DNA from: Hydractinia symbiolongicarpus
Taxonomy: Eukaryota > Cnidaria > Hydrozoa > Anthoathecata > Hydractiniidae
Direction of reading: 5' to 3'
Length of the DNA stretch: 64,000 nucleotides
NCBI RefSeq assembly: GCF_029227915.1
Contig: NC_079878.1
Location: 20,301,501-20,365,500, forward strand
The position numbers and the translations under genes were made by a program. Below the pieces are notes generated by a model, which had not been told where the DNA came from, made no database searches, and saw only the letters and a list, made by a program, of their open reading frames with translations. The number at the start of each line of letters is the position of its first letter. The stretch's first letter is position 1. This document shows, one piece after another, positions 1 through 13,000 of this stretch.

Positions 1-396
1 GCGAATGAAAAGCCCTAATTAAAAATAATTTATTCAATTACTCTAGGCAGACATTTCAAAATATGTTTACCATTGCTCTTGTACCTCTTCTAATATTTAT
101 TTACGTATTCAACACAAATTTGTAGCTACTGTTAGCCTTTATGGAATCAAGGCATGTAAATTTTATCTCCGCGTCCGCGAGTTACTTTTTGTGTGCTGTC
201 GGAATCTAATCTTTTTTCTGTTTTCATTTTTTGTTTACTATTTTAATAATGGATTCAAAAATCAGTTATTATAGCTCCATACAAATCCTTGTTAAAAATA
301 GATATAAACCAATTAGATTATCAAATTTCCTTATACTAGGCATTATTTTGCATCAGTGAGGTAACAACAAGGACAAGTTAGTTATACTTAACCCAC
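1..396. other. No gene seen; downstream intron of the NIDO gene
   Basis: AT-rich sequence below the donor site of the last visible NIDO exon. Because that exon ends in phase 1 with a splice donor and not a stop codon, this stretch is most likely intron, and the gene continues outside the window. I found no NIDO-type exon here on the minus strand. Confidence 0.5.
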
Positions 397-1089
397 CAGC
401 TTTACGACATTTTGTAGTTAATTTAAATATATGTTGACCAGGTTTTCCAGTGTTGCTGTCTTTTAAAAGATTCTTGCTCCTCTCTGGTTCAATAATGGAT
501 AATTGAGAGCAATATGGTTCACGATAACCAACAATTCCTCCAGAATTCCCAAGCTGTATATAATTCAATATAACATAAGTTACAAAGTCGTCGGTCACAA
601 GAGCAACTTGGAAGGTGTAATAGGCTGGTGGAGTTTCTGTGTCATTTAAATTGTAATACGTCACGATAACGGCCTGTGTTGCTGCATAGTTTGTTTTTGT
701 GTGAGCTTCAATGTCCCTAGATAACATGGCTAGTTCACTCTCCTTAAATGTTTCACGACAGTATACTCTTCCACCGCCGGAAGTTGACAGCTTTTTGTGA
801 TATACTTCTAAGAAAACATGCAGATGTCGGTAATCCTCCCCTAATTCATGTCCGTTATATGTAGATATGAATCCGTTAACATCTACCTGAAATATAGTTT
901 ATATAATTCCTTAATCGGCTTTAAAATAACGCTACGTATGTCAACTAGAAGCTGATTTTAAAACACCCACGTATAAGAGCCAAACTTTACTGGAGAAAAA
1001 CAGCATCTGGCGACTTAATGGAAAGTCATTCAATCTGCCCTCACTCGTTATCGCAAAATCACCTAGAGCTTCTCCATATGGATAAAAGA
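397..1089 (-). CDS. NIDO module 9 (exons 971-1089 and 397-886)
   Basis: The short exon encodes FYPYGEALGD and ends at TAC before a GTGGGT donor. The long exon opens after a TTTCAG acceptor with VDVNGFIS, the classic NIDO strand. It carries VYCRETF (an extra Cys where the other modules have Y), ATQAVIVTY, FQVALVTDD, YREPYC and a terminal TTKC-RKAG. It ends in phase 1 before GTGGGT. Exon lengths of 119 and 490 nt keep the 1-1 module phase. Confidence 0.8.
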
Positions 1090-4000
1090 CTAAAAAAAAG
1101 TAATAGTGAAGGCAAAACAATTGAATGTTACGAATACACGTCTTCTTTAAATGAAGGCTCATGCCCAAATAAACGCTTATTCATCTTTAAATACCACCAG
1201 GGCGACTAGACGGCTAATTATGTTAATAATTATGGTAAATACTTGGAAAATACACATCATGATGCAGAATGTTTTGGATGTATTAATTTAGAAATTTATT
1301 TTACTACCTAGATCATTTCCAACTATTATCTCGCCTCAGCCATATAAGCAGAACAAGTATGCAACACTCCAAAAATTTTTCCAGAATCCATTTCTACAGA
1401 TTTTTTTATTATGAGAGTAAAAAAATCCTAACAGAATACTGATTCTAAGCGAATGTGATGGTGTACAAGTACTGAAAACTTAAGTACAAATGTGCAACAA
1501 TGGTAAAATGTAGATTTTAAGGAATTGCAAACACCAGTTTAATTTAATCTCCACAGAAAATCTTCTTAGATATATTAACTTCCTCTCCAAACTATGTTGC
1601 CAACATATTCGGTACACATTATCACAGAACCAAGTAACAGAAAGAATAGAGAAAAGCATAGCTAGCACTAAAACTTTTTATGAGAAAGGGCGTGGTAATA
1701 TAAAAGGGGTCTTACTTGGTACCCTCTTAGCAGAACAGTAAGGCGAAGATAACTGATAAATAACCCTTCCTCCAATTCCCACATTAGAAAATCTTGTGAA
1801 TTTGCGAATTCTTGATAGTTCTGTGTTCTGGTTACATATTCCTTCTTTATATCCACTGAAATGTTTAGATTCATCCATATTTATATAATTCAGCACGACA
1901 TAACTTACAGTACCATTATTTACCAACACTATCTGAAATGTAAACTTCCTTAAAGGATTACCGTAAGCAGCTACATTTATATAACTGACAACAAATGAAT
2001 ATGTAGCTGCGAAATCATCATTTGTAAGTAACTGTACGTCTTTACTTATCGTGTTAAGAAAAGTCGTGCTGTTCTCCTCCCGGTAGAAAACGTTTCCTGA
2101 AACTGTGTGATCCAAATCTGCATGGTATGGCGCCAGAATAACTACATCTGTTTCAAAAGCAATTCCACGTGTATTATTAAGAAAATCAGTCGATATATAG
2201 CCGTTCGAACTTATCTAGTGAGAAACGCATGGATTTAAATTGATGCTAGTACCATTTTTAAAGGCATTAGGTCGCATCAATACGTGTCAATTACATTCGC
2301 GTAATTTCATCTTTTTTTCATAAAAATAATACTTACATATAAAAAAGATACTTTGGTCGAAAACAATAAAGTTGCACTACTCAAATTAAATCTCATGAGT
2401 GTATTGCGTTGCTTGCTTAAAAAATTGTCACCCATGTCTGTTCCGTAAGGATAAAGGTCTAAATAAAAGAATGCGTATGAAGCTACTTGCAAAGTGTCAC
2501 AAGGAAACCACCCCCCTCCTCCCCCCTTTCCTATTGAAATGATAACGCATTGATAAAACAGCGAACTTCTATAAAAAAAATGTTGTACCTGCCATCTTAC
2601 AGTTCGCCGTTAGTAAGAATATGTGACGGCCACGTCTTCCAATATTAGAAGTTTTTCTTAAATACTTTGTATATGATTGCAAATATTTCTTTGCACAAAA
2701 TGGCTCTGAGTATCCACTCCTTGCGTAGCGAGATGGTACGTAAAGGTATGTCAACACAGCATATGTTTTTTCGCCATCGCTTATCAGGACTAATTGATAT
2801 GTCCTAAACTTTGTAACCTCTCCTTCCCTAGCCATATACGTTACTACAATGGCTTGTGTGGCATTAAAGTCTGTCTTTGTAAACAGTTGGACATCTTTGG
2901 CTACCAATTTTAAAAATCTTTGATCGAAGGTTTCTCTGAAGTAAATATTAAAATAAAAGATTGACGGCACTCTGGTTTGATACGGTATTACCATTACATC
3001 CGAATCAGTCAGTTTAGTTTCTCCCATAATACGAAAATCTGAACGTGGTACATCATACTTCTTATCAATTCCAATTGCGTATCTACCGATCTAAATAAAA
3101 TTAGAATTCGCCCAACCTAAGAGTATGTAATAATTATAGTACGACTTATGTCCCTTCAATTCTTACAACAAGTAATAATTTAAACGATAGCGTAGTCAAT
3201 GTAGACTGTCCCCCTCCTACCCCCCAGAAAAAATCATATAAAACATATATGTCTACTTTAGAAAAACATAGTTGTTTTTCGTACCCAATTTATTGGTATT
3301 CTTTTTTTTGATATGATTTGATATCATGGTCCTAAAATTATCGTCCTAAGTGTGTTTAAGACAATCCAAGGAAATGCAATTTGGTGAGATCTCTTGAGTC
3401 ACTTTCGAAAAAAAGTTTGTAAATTTACGATTTTGCTTAAAGCCTTTGTCAACAACAAAAAGAGAGCTAACCAACATTAATAGACATACTACTTCTAAAA
3501 CTTACCCAACGCACAATTAACGTTGTATACAAAAAAAAAATTGATGCTAATTAAAACTTTCGAAAATGCTTTTTGCATATCCATAAAATAAACATAGACG
3601 GACAATGAATAGGTTCTAGTTAAAAACACTATAAGTTTCAGACATTATTGTTTTTTGCATTGCCTACAATAAAATGTTGAAGTATTGTTTTCATAATATT
3701 TGTTTCGTTTATAAATCACGTTTGGCCCATCGTTTTCGTCATGTTTTGGTATTTATGCCTTAATTATCTGCTTTGTGGTCACATCTTCCTAAATTAAAAA
3801 GCTACTTTACACTTTATCTTCAATATCGGATAATCATCACAAATAAAAGGCAAGTAAGAATTAACTGCTTAAAATAAACACTTTTATTTTGCTTCGCGGT
3901 ACGAACGAACGAACAAAAACAACAACAACAACAACAACAACAGCAGCAGCAGAAACAAGAACAAAATTAAAAACAAAGTGGCACTTACATGAACGTAGCT

Positions 4001-7000
4001 GGCTCTCCTTGAAAACAGCAGCATTGGCTTACTTAATATCAACTCACCTTGAGGACGAGTTGAAAATTTATCACCGACAGTTATTCCCCAAGGATATAAA
4101 TCTATCATAAAAAGTAAATTTTTCTTTTAAATGACTTTCGAAACAATTGGTTTTATTGCTCTTTTTATACTTCGTGCTGTTGCCTGACACAATTATTTTT
4201 CATATTCATCATCTATGTCCCAAAAGCTGCTTGTTATTACGACAGCCATCTGGGTGTTGCAATAAAGCCTAGTCAATCTTAAAATAAAAAGAAAAACGAA
4301 ATACATAACTTACCTGTCAGTGTGGCACAAAATGTCGTTGTAAGTTTATATATGTACTTTCCTCGATGTGCAACATTTGACGTTTTCACTAACTCGTTGC
4401 TAAATTCAGCAGAAACAAATGATATTGTTTTGCATGAGTTTATGGAATAGCCGGCAAAGGTACCCTTTGAATCAAGTCTTATATAGTTTGCTATTGCAAT
4501 GCTAGTCTTGCCATTATATGCAATGATAATTTGAAAGGTATGTTTTAATGATTCGTGTTTGACAGTGGATAGGTTCATATAAGTGACAATAATAGCTGAA
4601 GTAGCGAGGTAAGAAGAATCAAGAAGATACGATTGTATTTCTTGTGTTATTTTGGAAAGTGTTCTGACATCCTCCGTTTCTCTATAGTAAACGCTCCCAC
4701 TTTTTTCGTTACTGAATCTTTGGTAATATCCCACCAATACTTCATGCTCAGATGGAACTTTTATACTTGGGGACACTAACGACGAATACGTCGTTACAAA
4801 ACCGTCAACACTTATCTAAATGAAAAACAGCAAAATCAAAATAATGAAATAACCAGACAAACATGGACAAAGAAAGGGGTTTGGATAGGGCTACAAGAGA
4901 TTAACAAATTGATAATATTTCTTCCCGGTCAAAAGAAGTAAACAATCTTTGAGGATAAATAAATAATTTTATTTCACCTTAACAACAGGTGGCTTTTCCC
5001 ACGGGCCATACAATTAGATTTATATACTAGTTAATTTACTTCCGTTTGCTTGTCTGATTTTTGCAAAGTTGATTATTTTCACACCTTTCTTAAAAAAGGC
5101 CCGTCAATATCCATTTAAAATGGTCTGGTCTCACAATATTTTAGAATTATATACACTTTAGAACCATATAGACAATCAATTTGTGAATATACATTTTTGT
5201 ATGACGAATTTGCTATTTTTAAATTTATGTACACCGAAAAAATAAGAAAAACTGAAATTTTGTTTTGATCAGGAAGCAAAAATCAACACAAAAGGCTGGC
5301 TTGCTAATAAAATGTTTTATGAACTAACTTCTAAAAAGTAATAAATATCTTTTAATCGATTTCAAAGTTATTGTTAATGTCTTGACTTCCTTTGTATGCA
5401 ATGTTTTGCATGTTTCTATGCAAAAATTAAAAGAACTTAGCTTGGTGGTCATAGTTCGGTCAAGAGAATTGATCAGTGTGTGTGAAAGAACAGGCTGTAT
5501 GATTTTCTAACATTTCGAATCGTTTGTTTTCACCCAAAAGACAATGTATTACTATTATCTCATTATGTTAAAAAAGTTCTAGCGAGATCCCAATTTGACA
5601 CGATTTGGCCAACCTGTTTGCAAACAGGATATACCGTTTGTAAGCAGGTCAGTAAACCAAAACTTACGGTGAGCCGTGCGACCCGTTTGTAAACAGGACT
5701 ACACCATCCTGGTTTTAACGCTTCAAACTTGTTATAGGGGAAAAAAGATTTTCGCATTAAAAAAATTATATAATTACCCTTTTTCAAGTCTTTGTTCGTA
5801 TTTAGCCTTTTCTTATTTTTTGGATTGGGAGCACACGTTTCTAAAATTGTATGTCTTTTGAAAATTTCAAATTTTGATATTTTGACTTGATTGTGCGTAA
5901 TTAAATTTTTAACTTAATCCGACATGGGAAAGTGCTGTTTTGGTGGTATGAATGTACTAATACAACTTGTTCTAATTAATAAGCCTCGGTTGCAAGCAGA
6001 GATCAATTAGCACAAAATCAAAAAGCCTGTTGTAAGTTTTAGGTGAGGATTTTAAAAATCGCATTCATTTTGTTTGAAAAAGTTTAGAAATAGCAGCGGT
6101 CCATCAAAGAAAACTAATTCGGGAAAGGTGTACTATGATATGATATGAAATGATATGATACGATATGATATGATATGATATGATAGGATACGAGTTTATC
6201 AGCTTTTAAATCAGAATAAAGAAATCAGAACTGTCTACAAGAATTCCATAATAAGTCAACATCTTTCCATTCTTCTGCTCACAGATTTATTTCTCAACTT
6301 CAGACAAACAGACAAAATATTGATATCGAGGTGTATGGGTGTGTAACTCTTTTGTCTTTTTGTCACATTTTTAAGGCAGCAAATAAAAGGAAAAAGGTCC
6401 TAAGGTTGTCGCCTAAGTAGCGCACACAAACTAAATAGGTGGTTATTAAACTTACCGATAAATTATAAACAAGCTCTTCAGCTCTAAATAAGTTGATAGG
6501 GCGTCTTAATTTTAACATCTCCATGTGGCGCTGACCTGGAAGCATTTTAACGTCTTTGTGCGCTTCTCCGTAAGGATACAGTTCTAAAATATTTGAAATT
6601 CGTATGCGTAATTGATAACACGCGATATTGAAATAAGGATACAATCTTTAATTGTCATCACTGTGGGTCAAGTTTACATTTGGGCATTAGCATGAAGTTT
6701 TGGACCTGTATTTTGTTATAATTCGCGAATTTTAGAATCGCTTTGGATTTGACATTTGAACTTGCTACAAAACAACTCATGAGAGACTTAAAATATGTTG
6801 TTGACGCATCAGCATGAGCAAAACCTTTTCACGAAAACCTGCAAATCTCTCAAAAAAGCCTCTACATTACTGTATGGTTTGTAGGGTTCGCTACTAAAAG
6901 GCGGGGTTCAAAGTCAAATTTGTCCCACCGCAATAAAAAATTAAAAATATTAATTTTATTCCGAAATCGCGTATTAGGTTTTTTGTAATAAAAAAAGACA

Positions 7001-10000
7001 AAAAAACAGTGCATTACATCAGCAAAAACAAATTAGCAGACCGAAAGGGAAAAAATGTTAAGATTAATTAAAATTGCAAAACAAATTTTGATCTCCCCCA
7101 AAACAGTTATCTCTAAAAATACAATACATTCGGACGAAACAAATTAACGTTTACCTGCTTGGTGACACTTTGATGTGACTTTTACGATATGCCTTCCTGG
7201 TACGCCAATGTTGGAGGTGTCCAAAAGTCTATTACAATCACTATTTGCAAGTGTTACTGATCCACAAAAATCTTCTTCAAAACCAACTCTAGTGCAAGTA
7301 TCATCCAGTCGCATGAAATTATATATGGCATATGTTACACTGCCGTTTGACGCAAGCACTAATTGGAAGGTGTTAAGGTAACTCTCCTCAATAGAGCTAG
7401 GCGTGTCAAAAAAAGTTATGATCAATGCTATTGTAGCCTTAAATGCAATATCGCCGTATAAGTGGATGTCTGCATTCGCTTTTTTCAGCGTTTCTTGATC
7501 GAACGATAATTCGTGATAGAAATCATGGGGTTTTATGTCGCCGTAATACAGGTAAATAGAAGCCGTTCGAGGGTAAAGAATCCCAAATCTACTATCACTT
7601 CTTTCCTCTCTATTTACTTCAACCATTCCTAAAATAGATATCTAGAAAAAAAAAGGAATGCTGTAAAAGGATTAAAGATAATAATGAAGAATGAAAAGTG
7701 AATGGAAAGGACTTTAACACGTTGATTGCTGATGACGAATTAACTCATCATGCCTTGGCGCTTATTGTTTGGCTGTGAAACTGGTGCAGTTTTCCAGTGT
7801 GCTGCGATATTTATGTGTTTTAATCCTGGTTGACAGATCATGTTTTTCTATATTTACCTATTTTTTAGCATAAAAGACAGCTTGGAATTATGATTCTTAT
7901 TGTTATGTAAAATTGCAGCGAAAAAAAAAATGACGGGATAATCGGATTATTGATTTGAAATTAGCAGTGTGGAAGTGATTTACGAAATAACTTAAATAAA
8001 CGAGTTCTGGCTTGAAATGAAGCTTTTGAAATAAATCTTTCAAAGATAAACTTTTCAAGGATTTGCCTTCCGTTGTCGTAAACAAGCAATGCCACCATAA
8101 TTGGTAAGACTATGCTTCACCTGAAGGTAAGGGCTTCGAAACATCTTGGAGTTTTGTACCTTACTGGTAAAAGGGTTGCTATTTGTCATAACAGTACAGT
8201 TTGGGTTCATTTGGTTCTGAGTTCTTGCACCTGACCTGTTAACTACATTTTGGAGATTAATGAAAGTATTTTTATAAATAAAGAGAAAGCGAGTCTCAAT
8301 AGAAATATAACCTTTGCATTTATTCAGTTCATTAATTTGTTCTCTTAGAATTCGCTGAAAGTATATTTTAAAAATTTTTTCTGTATGCAAAATATAAGAA
8401 TGTTATGATGGCTCTGGTCAGAGCACAAAGCTTATTTATATTATCTGACAATCAGTCTGGCATGTATAGTTTTTATATGCATCGGTTTATTAAAAATATA
8501 TGATTTGTGATCCATTTCTTATGTTCTAGATGAAATTTGAATATATTAGTCAGCTAAAAAGCTCAAACACAACAATAACTGGAGATAAATAAAAGACAAT
8601 TGAACTCGTCATCGGTATTTTGGCGACAAACCGTGAGACGGCCCACGATTTATATCCGGAAGTCAACATACTAAATTTGTCTGTTTACATTCCAAAACAA
8701 CAAAGACAGCAAGCGCACAATTAGCCAAATCTCTAGATTGTTAGAGTTAAAAGTTTGTGAGTTTGGGCAAAATTAGGAGTGGCTCTCGAGGTGATTTATC
8801 AACAACAAAAAACTCCGGGTTTAGATCAAAATAGAATCTCCTGTCCCTTAAAGGCTTTGCATGACTGAAATAAAAACCAACTAAAATAAAACAGAGAAAA
8901 GATTGTGAGTAAATAGAAGTCTATGACTACGCAGTCTTGATGTTAAATGTCATGCAATGTCATGCATTGAGCATCTTTTACCAATTCAAAATATAAACTG
9001 ACGACGTTAACCTTCTTTCGCCCGTTTTTGTATTTAGTTGCAGCTAAATATGCTTTAAATAAACTTAGTGATGGTAAGTAAAGAATAACAAGAAAAAAGA
9101 GATATAAAAACAAAATAAATCTTACAAATATGTTTCTGGTTTTGTATGAAAAAAGTAGCATCGGAACTGGTAAAATGATTGTTTTATCAACATTCGATTC
9201 ATGGTAAGTTTTGTGCATATACAGATCTACAAATAGACAATTAATAAACACATTAATTTTTTGTAAAAATTGAGCTCTACGACAGTGTAGGAATTATAAA
9301 AATTAGTCTATTTGTCGCAAACATGTTGTTAACAGCTTTTTGCTCTTGGCTGCCGCTTAAACATACTATCTAAAGTGATATTTTTCCCCGAGGTAATAAA
9401 AAAATATGTCATTATTGAATTACATATTTTTTTTCTTATAAGCATGACATTTATAAGCATCTGTAGGCTTAAATTTGGTCATTTTTTAAGCATATGTTAA
9501 GCATTATGTGAAGCCTAAAAATTTTTTTATGTATTTTGTTTAGTGAACAGTTTTTCTTTTTATTCTTTATGTGTCAACTAACCAGTATGTAGTGACATTT
9601 GAGTTGTAATTACCGATAATTAAGGTTAAAATGCAATATTTTTTTTTAAATACGCATATTTTGAGTGTGTTCATTTGTTTTTCATAAGCATGTTCCAACC
9701 ATTAGCATAACCTAAGCATATTTTGAGACTGTAAAAGCACTTTTCATAAGCATTCTTAAGCCTCAATTTGGAGTTCCAATTGCTTATAAAAACCATGTAC
9801 CGTATCATTTCTAGAACAAAAGAGAAGCTTTCATCTGGTCACCATCTGCTTGGAGTGGCTGTTTTATTTGAAACTAATTTGAAGTTATAGCTAGGATCGA
9901 CAGTACACAATAAATTAACCGGTCAAATAAAAACAAAATGAAAACATTGCTGACCTGCTTTGTTTCCCCGACATTGAGACGATGTTAAAAGATAAACGTG

Positions 10001-13000
10001 TTTGCCTGGAAACTGTACATTAGATGTAAAGCTGACTTTTCTACTATCTCCAGATATCTCGAATTGTTGAGTAAAACAGAAACCATCGGTGAATTCTGTT
10101 TTTGCGTTAACTGATGTTACATTTGTGTATGTCATGACAGCATAGGAAATGTTGCCATTTGAGGCGATTACCAGTTGAAAAGTGTTTAAATCTTGTGGAT
10201 GGTCATATGCAGACACATTAATATACGTAACGATAACTGCTTGCTTGGAGACATAATCAGATGCATTTCTGTATGCATTAATGTCTTTGTTAGCCAATGC
10301 TAAAACGACTGGATTGAATGTTTCACGGTAATAAATCTTTCCTCCTTGTGTCAAATCAAATTGCTTTCCATATATCATTATCACAGGATATCGGTTAAAA
10401 AAGGTATATTCATTTTTACTCATATTTAGGGATGAAATTCGCCCTTGATCATTAATCTAAAAACAGGATAGAATTTCAAAGCAACTTCACAAATGAATAT
10501 TCATGATGGACTCTAACTTAGTAACTCAGTTTGAACAAAGGTCCCAGTCATTTGAAATAATAATGTCTCATTCAGAATCAAACTTCTGTTTATTCAAACA
10601 ATTTTTTCTCAAAACCAACTAGAATTTGTATATAATAGTTAAGAAAAACCCAAAAACTTTCTAAAATAGGCTAAAACACATACTTACGTATAGTTCGGAT
10701 GCATTATTGGATAGAAACAAAATTGGCTTCTCTAGAACCAGTTTTCCTATTGCATTTTTCGTTGCATTCATGCTCACATCTCCATACTTTGAACCATATG
10801 GAAATAGTTCTAAAACAGTAAAACGCAACAGTTAGGACATGTGTACTAAAACTAAGATTTGGCCCCTGTGAAAAAAAGTTTTTTTTTAGCCAATCTAACG
10901 CAAAATATTAGGGTGTTTTAGAACAAAAGAATGAGAAAACATAAAATAGTTCGTAATGATTGTTTCCAAAGTTCGATTTAGGGTACGGAAATGAAAGCAA
11001 GACAACCATTGTATACCTTAAGGGAAGAAAAGTTTGCGCAAGAAAAGATTGCTGTATTACAGATTGCGACTTTATGGTAGAAAAAAAAACATCGTAAATT
11101 GCGGAACAAAAGATTGCAAATTGGTAATGCAACCATAAAATTGCGGAATTAAAGAATTTGGTATAATGTCAAGATATTGCAAAACTTAAAGTTGCGAATC
11201 AAAGCAATGGCCCATGAAATCTCTTGATATTTTTTTTCATCTTTTTCATATTTTTTTTTTTGAAAATTTCCTTCGATGCAAATAATTGAAGGGTTTTCCC
11301 TGTAAACCATCATATAGCAAAACAATGACAGAAAAAGTTGTCTTTTTCTTAGAAAACAGCAAAACTAGATGGCGATTTTTTTGTTTGGACTTGCGAAAGC
11401 AAATATTGCGAATTTTGATTAATTTTTTAATCTTTAGTTCCGCAATCTTTTCTTACGTTATAATTTCTTCCATTTAGGTAATCTGCTAAAATTTACTTTA
11501 AAGAAATTATGTCTTAGATATGCCTTCTAAAACATCCTTTTTTTAAATAAATGTAGGAAAAGTACCTGGAGCTAAATGTGTAGCAACATATTTATACACG
11601 TTAAAACCTTTATTGTCATATAAAAGTTCCAAATTACGACCTGAAGCAACCAGCGCCTTCAAATGTGAGCACCATTCGTATCTGCAGGTGTGCTTTGTAC
11701 GGTTGACAACAACGTAAATCGAATAATTATCCGTAGCAACTAAAACTTGCATCTCGAACCATGCATGAAATTGGGTTTCATCGGATCCAGCAATATATGT
11801 CAACAAAAACGCTTTAGATGCAGTGAAGTTGGCCTGGATGTGTTTGTAAATTTCCTCATTAGCACCGAGCAATTCATTATTTGTTCTTATTTCTCGAAAG
11901 TAAATGCGATTTTGTTTTAAGTAAGAAGGGTAAGTACACAAACGAATAAAGCTGTCACTTGCAATTGACATAGGCAAATACAATGTCAGTATATCTAATA
12001 AGCCAACCTAAAAATGGGAACGATTGGAGCGATGAGATTTTTATAAACACCAAAACAGACTCTAACGGACAGAAAATTAAGTGTTACGTACATATGTGTG
12101 TCCAAAATTCTTCCATCCATTAGAAATATTAACAAAGAAATTAGCGCACTCAATGTGTGGTGATTTGGTGAATATTACGTCCCCGTGAAGCAAACCAAAA
12201 GAGTACAAACCTATAAAAAAAATTCGCTTAAGTTCTGTTAAATGCAATGGTCTTGAAGGTTCATTGTTGCTTTGCACGGTATTTCCTTTCACGGGATTGT
12301 TTTGTCTTATATGTAACAATTTTTACGTCTGCGCTTTATGGTGTTCACACACACACACACAAACACGCGTAAGAAATTTGACGGATGCAACCACGAATGC
12401 AGTTGTTTAGGATAAACTCACAACATAACGCACTGTCATGACGATTGGCGACAACGACGTACGGGTACCGTCTTGACGAACGAGACACCGTCGTACGCAC
12501 ATTTCGATAATAGAAAATAACGGTTCAACATTTTTTTACGAAATCTATTTTTTTTTTCGTTTGTTTTTAATCGATAAAGGGGTTAATAAAAAGTAATTAT
12601 ATCATTACTAATTGCAATATGTATAGTCAATGTTTGCGGAACAAATAATCAGAAAGGAACTGTGTCATTCAATGTTGGGTGCAGAGGTGATCATAGCAAT
12701 GTGTCTATCGTCAAATAAAGCAACAGGTCTAAAAAATCTGACTGGGAAAATTAGGAGTATCGCTTTAGGGAATAATACAATAAATGTATTTCTACCTGGG
12801 ACCACACAATGGCCAGAAGACAAAAGCAGGACACTTCGGCCCCTTGTGCGAACATTATTGTCAATATGAAATCCAGATTGGACGTCTTTTTTCCAGTATT
12901 TTTCCCCATTGTCATGGTAAAAATACTTATGATGGCAAAACCATTCTGTAAATCCAATATAAGGAGCACGCAAAGACACAAAGTTGCCAACGTAATAAGT

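Noticed and set aside
3884-4110. Overlapping open frames on both strands
   Set aside because: They run across an (AAC)n/(CAG)n microsatellite. Only the minus-strand exon 3989-4101 is supported, by NIDO similarity and splice sites.
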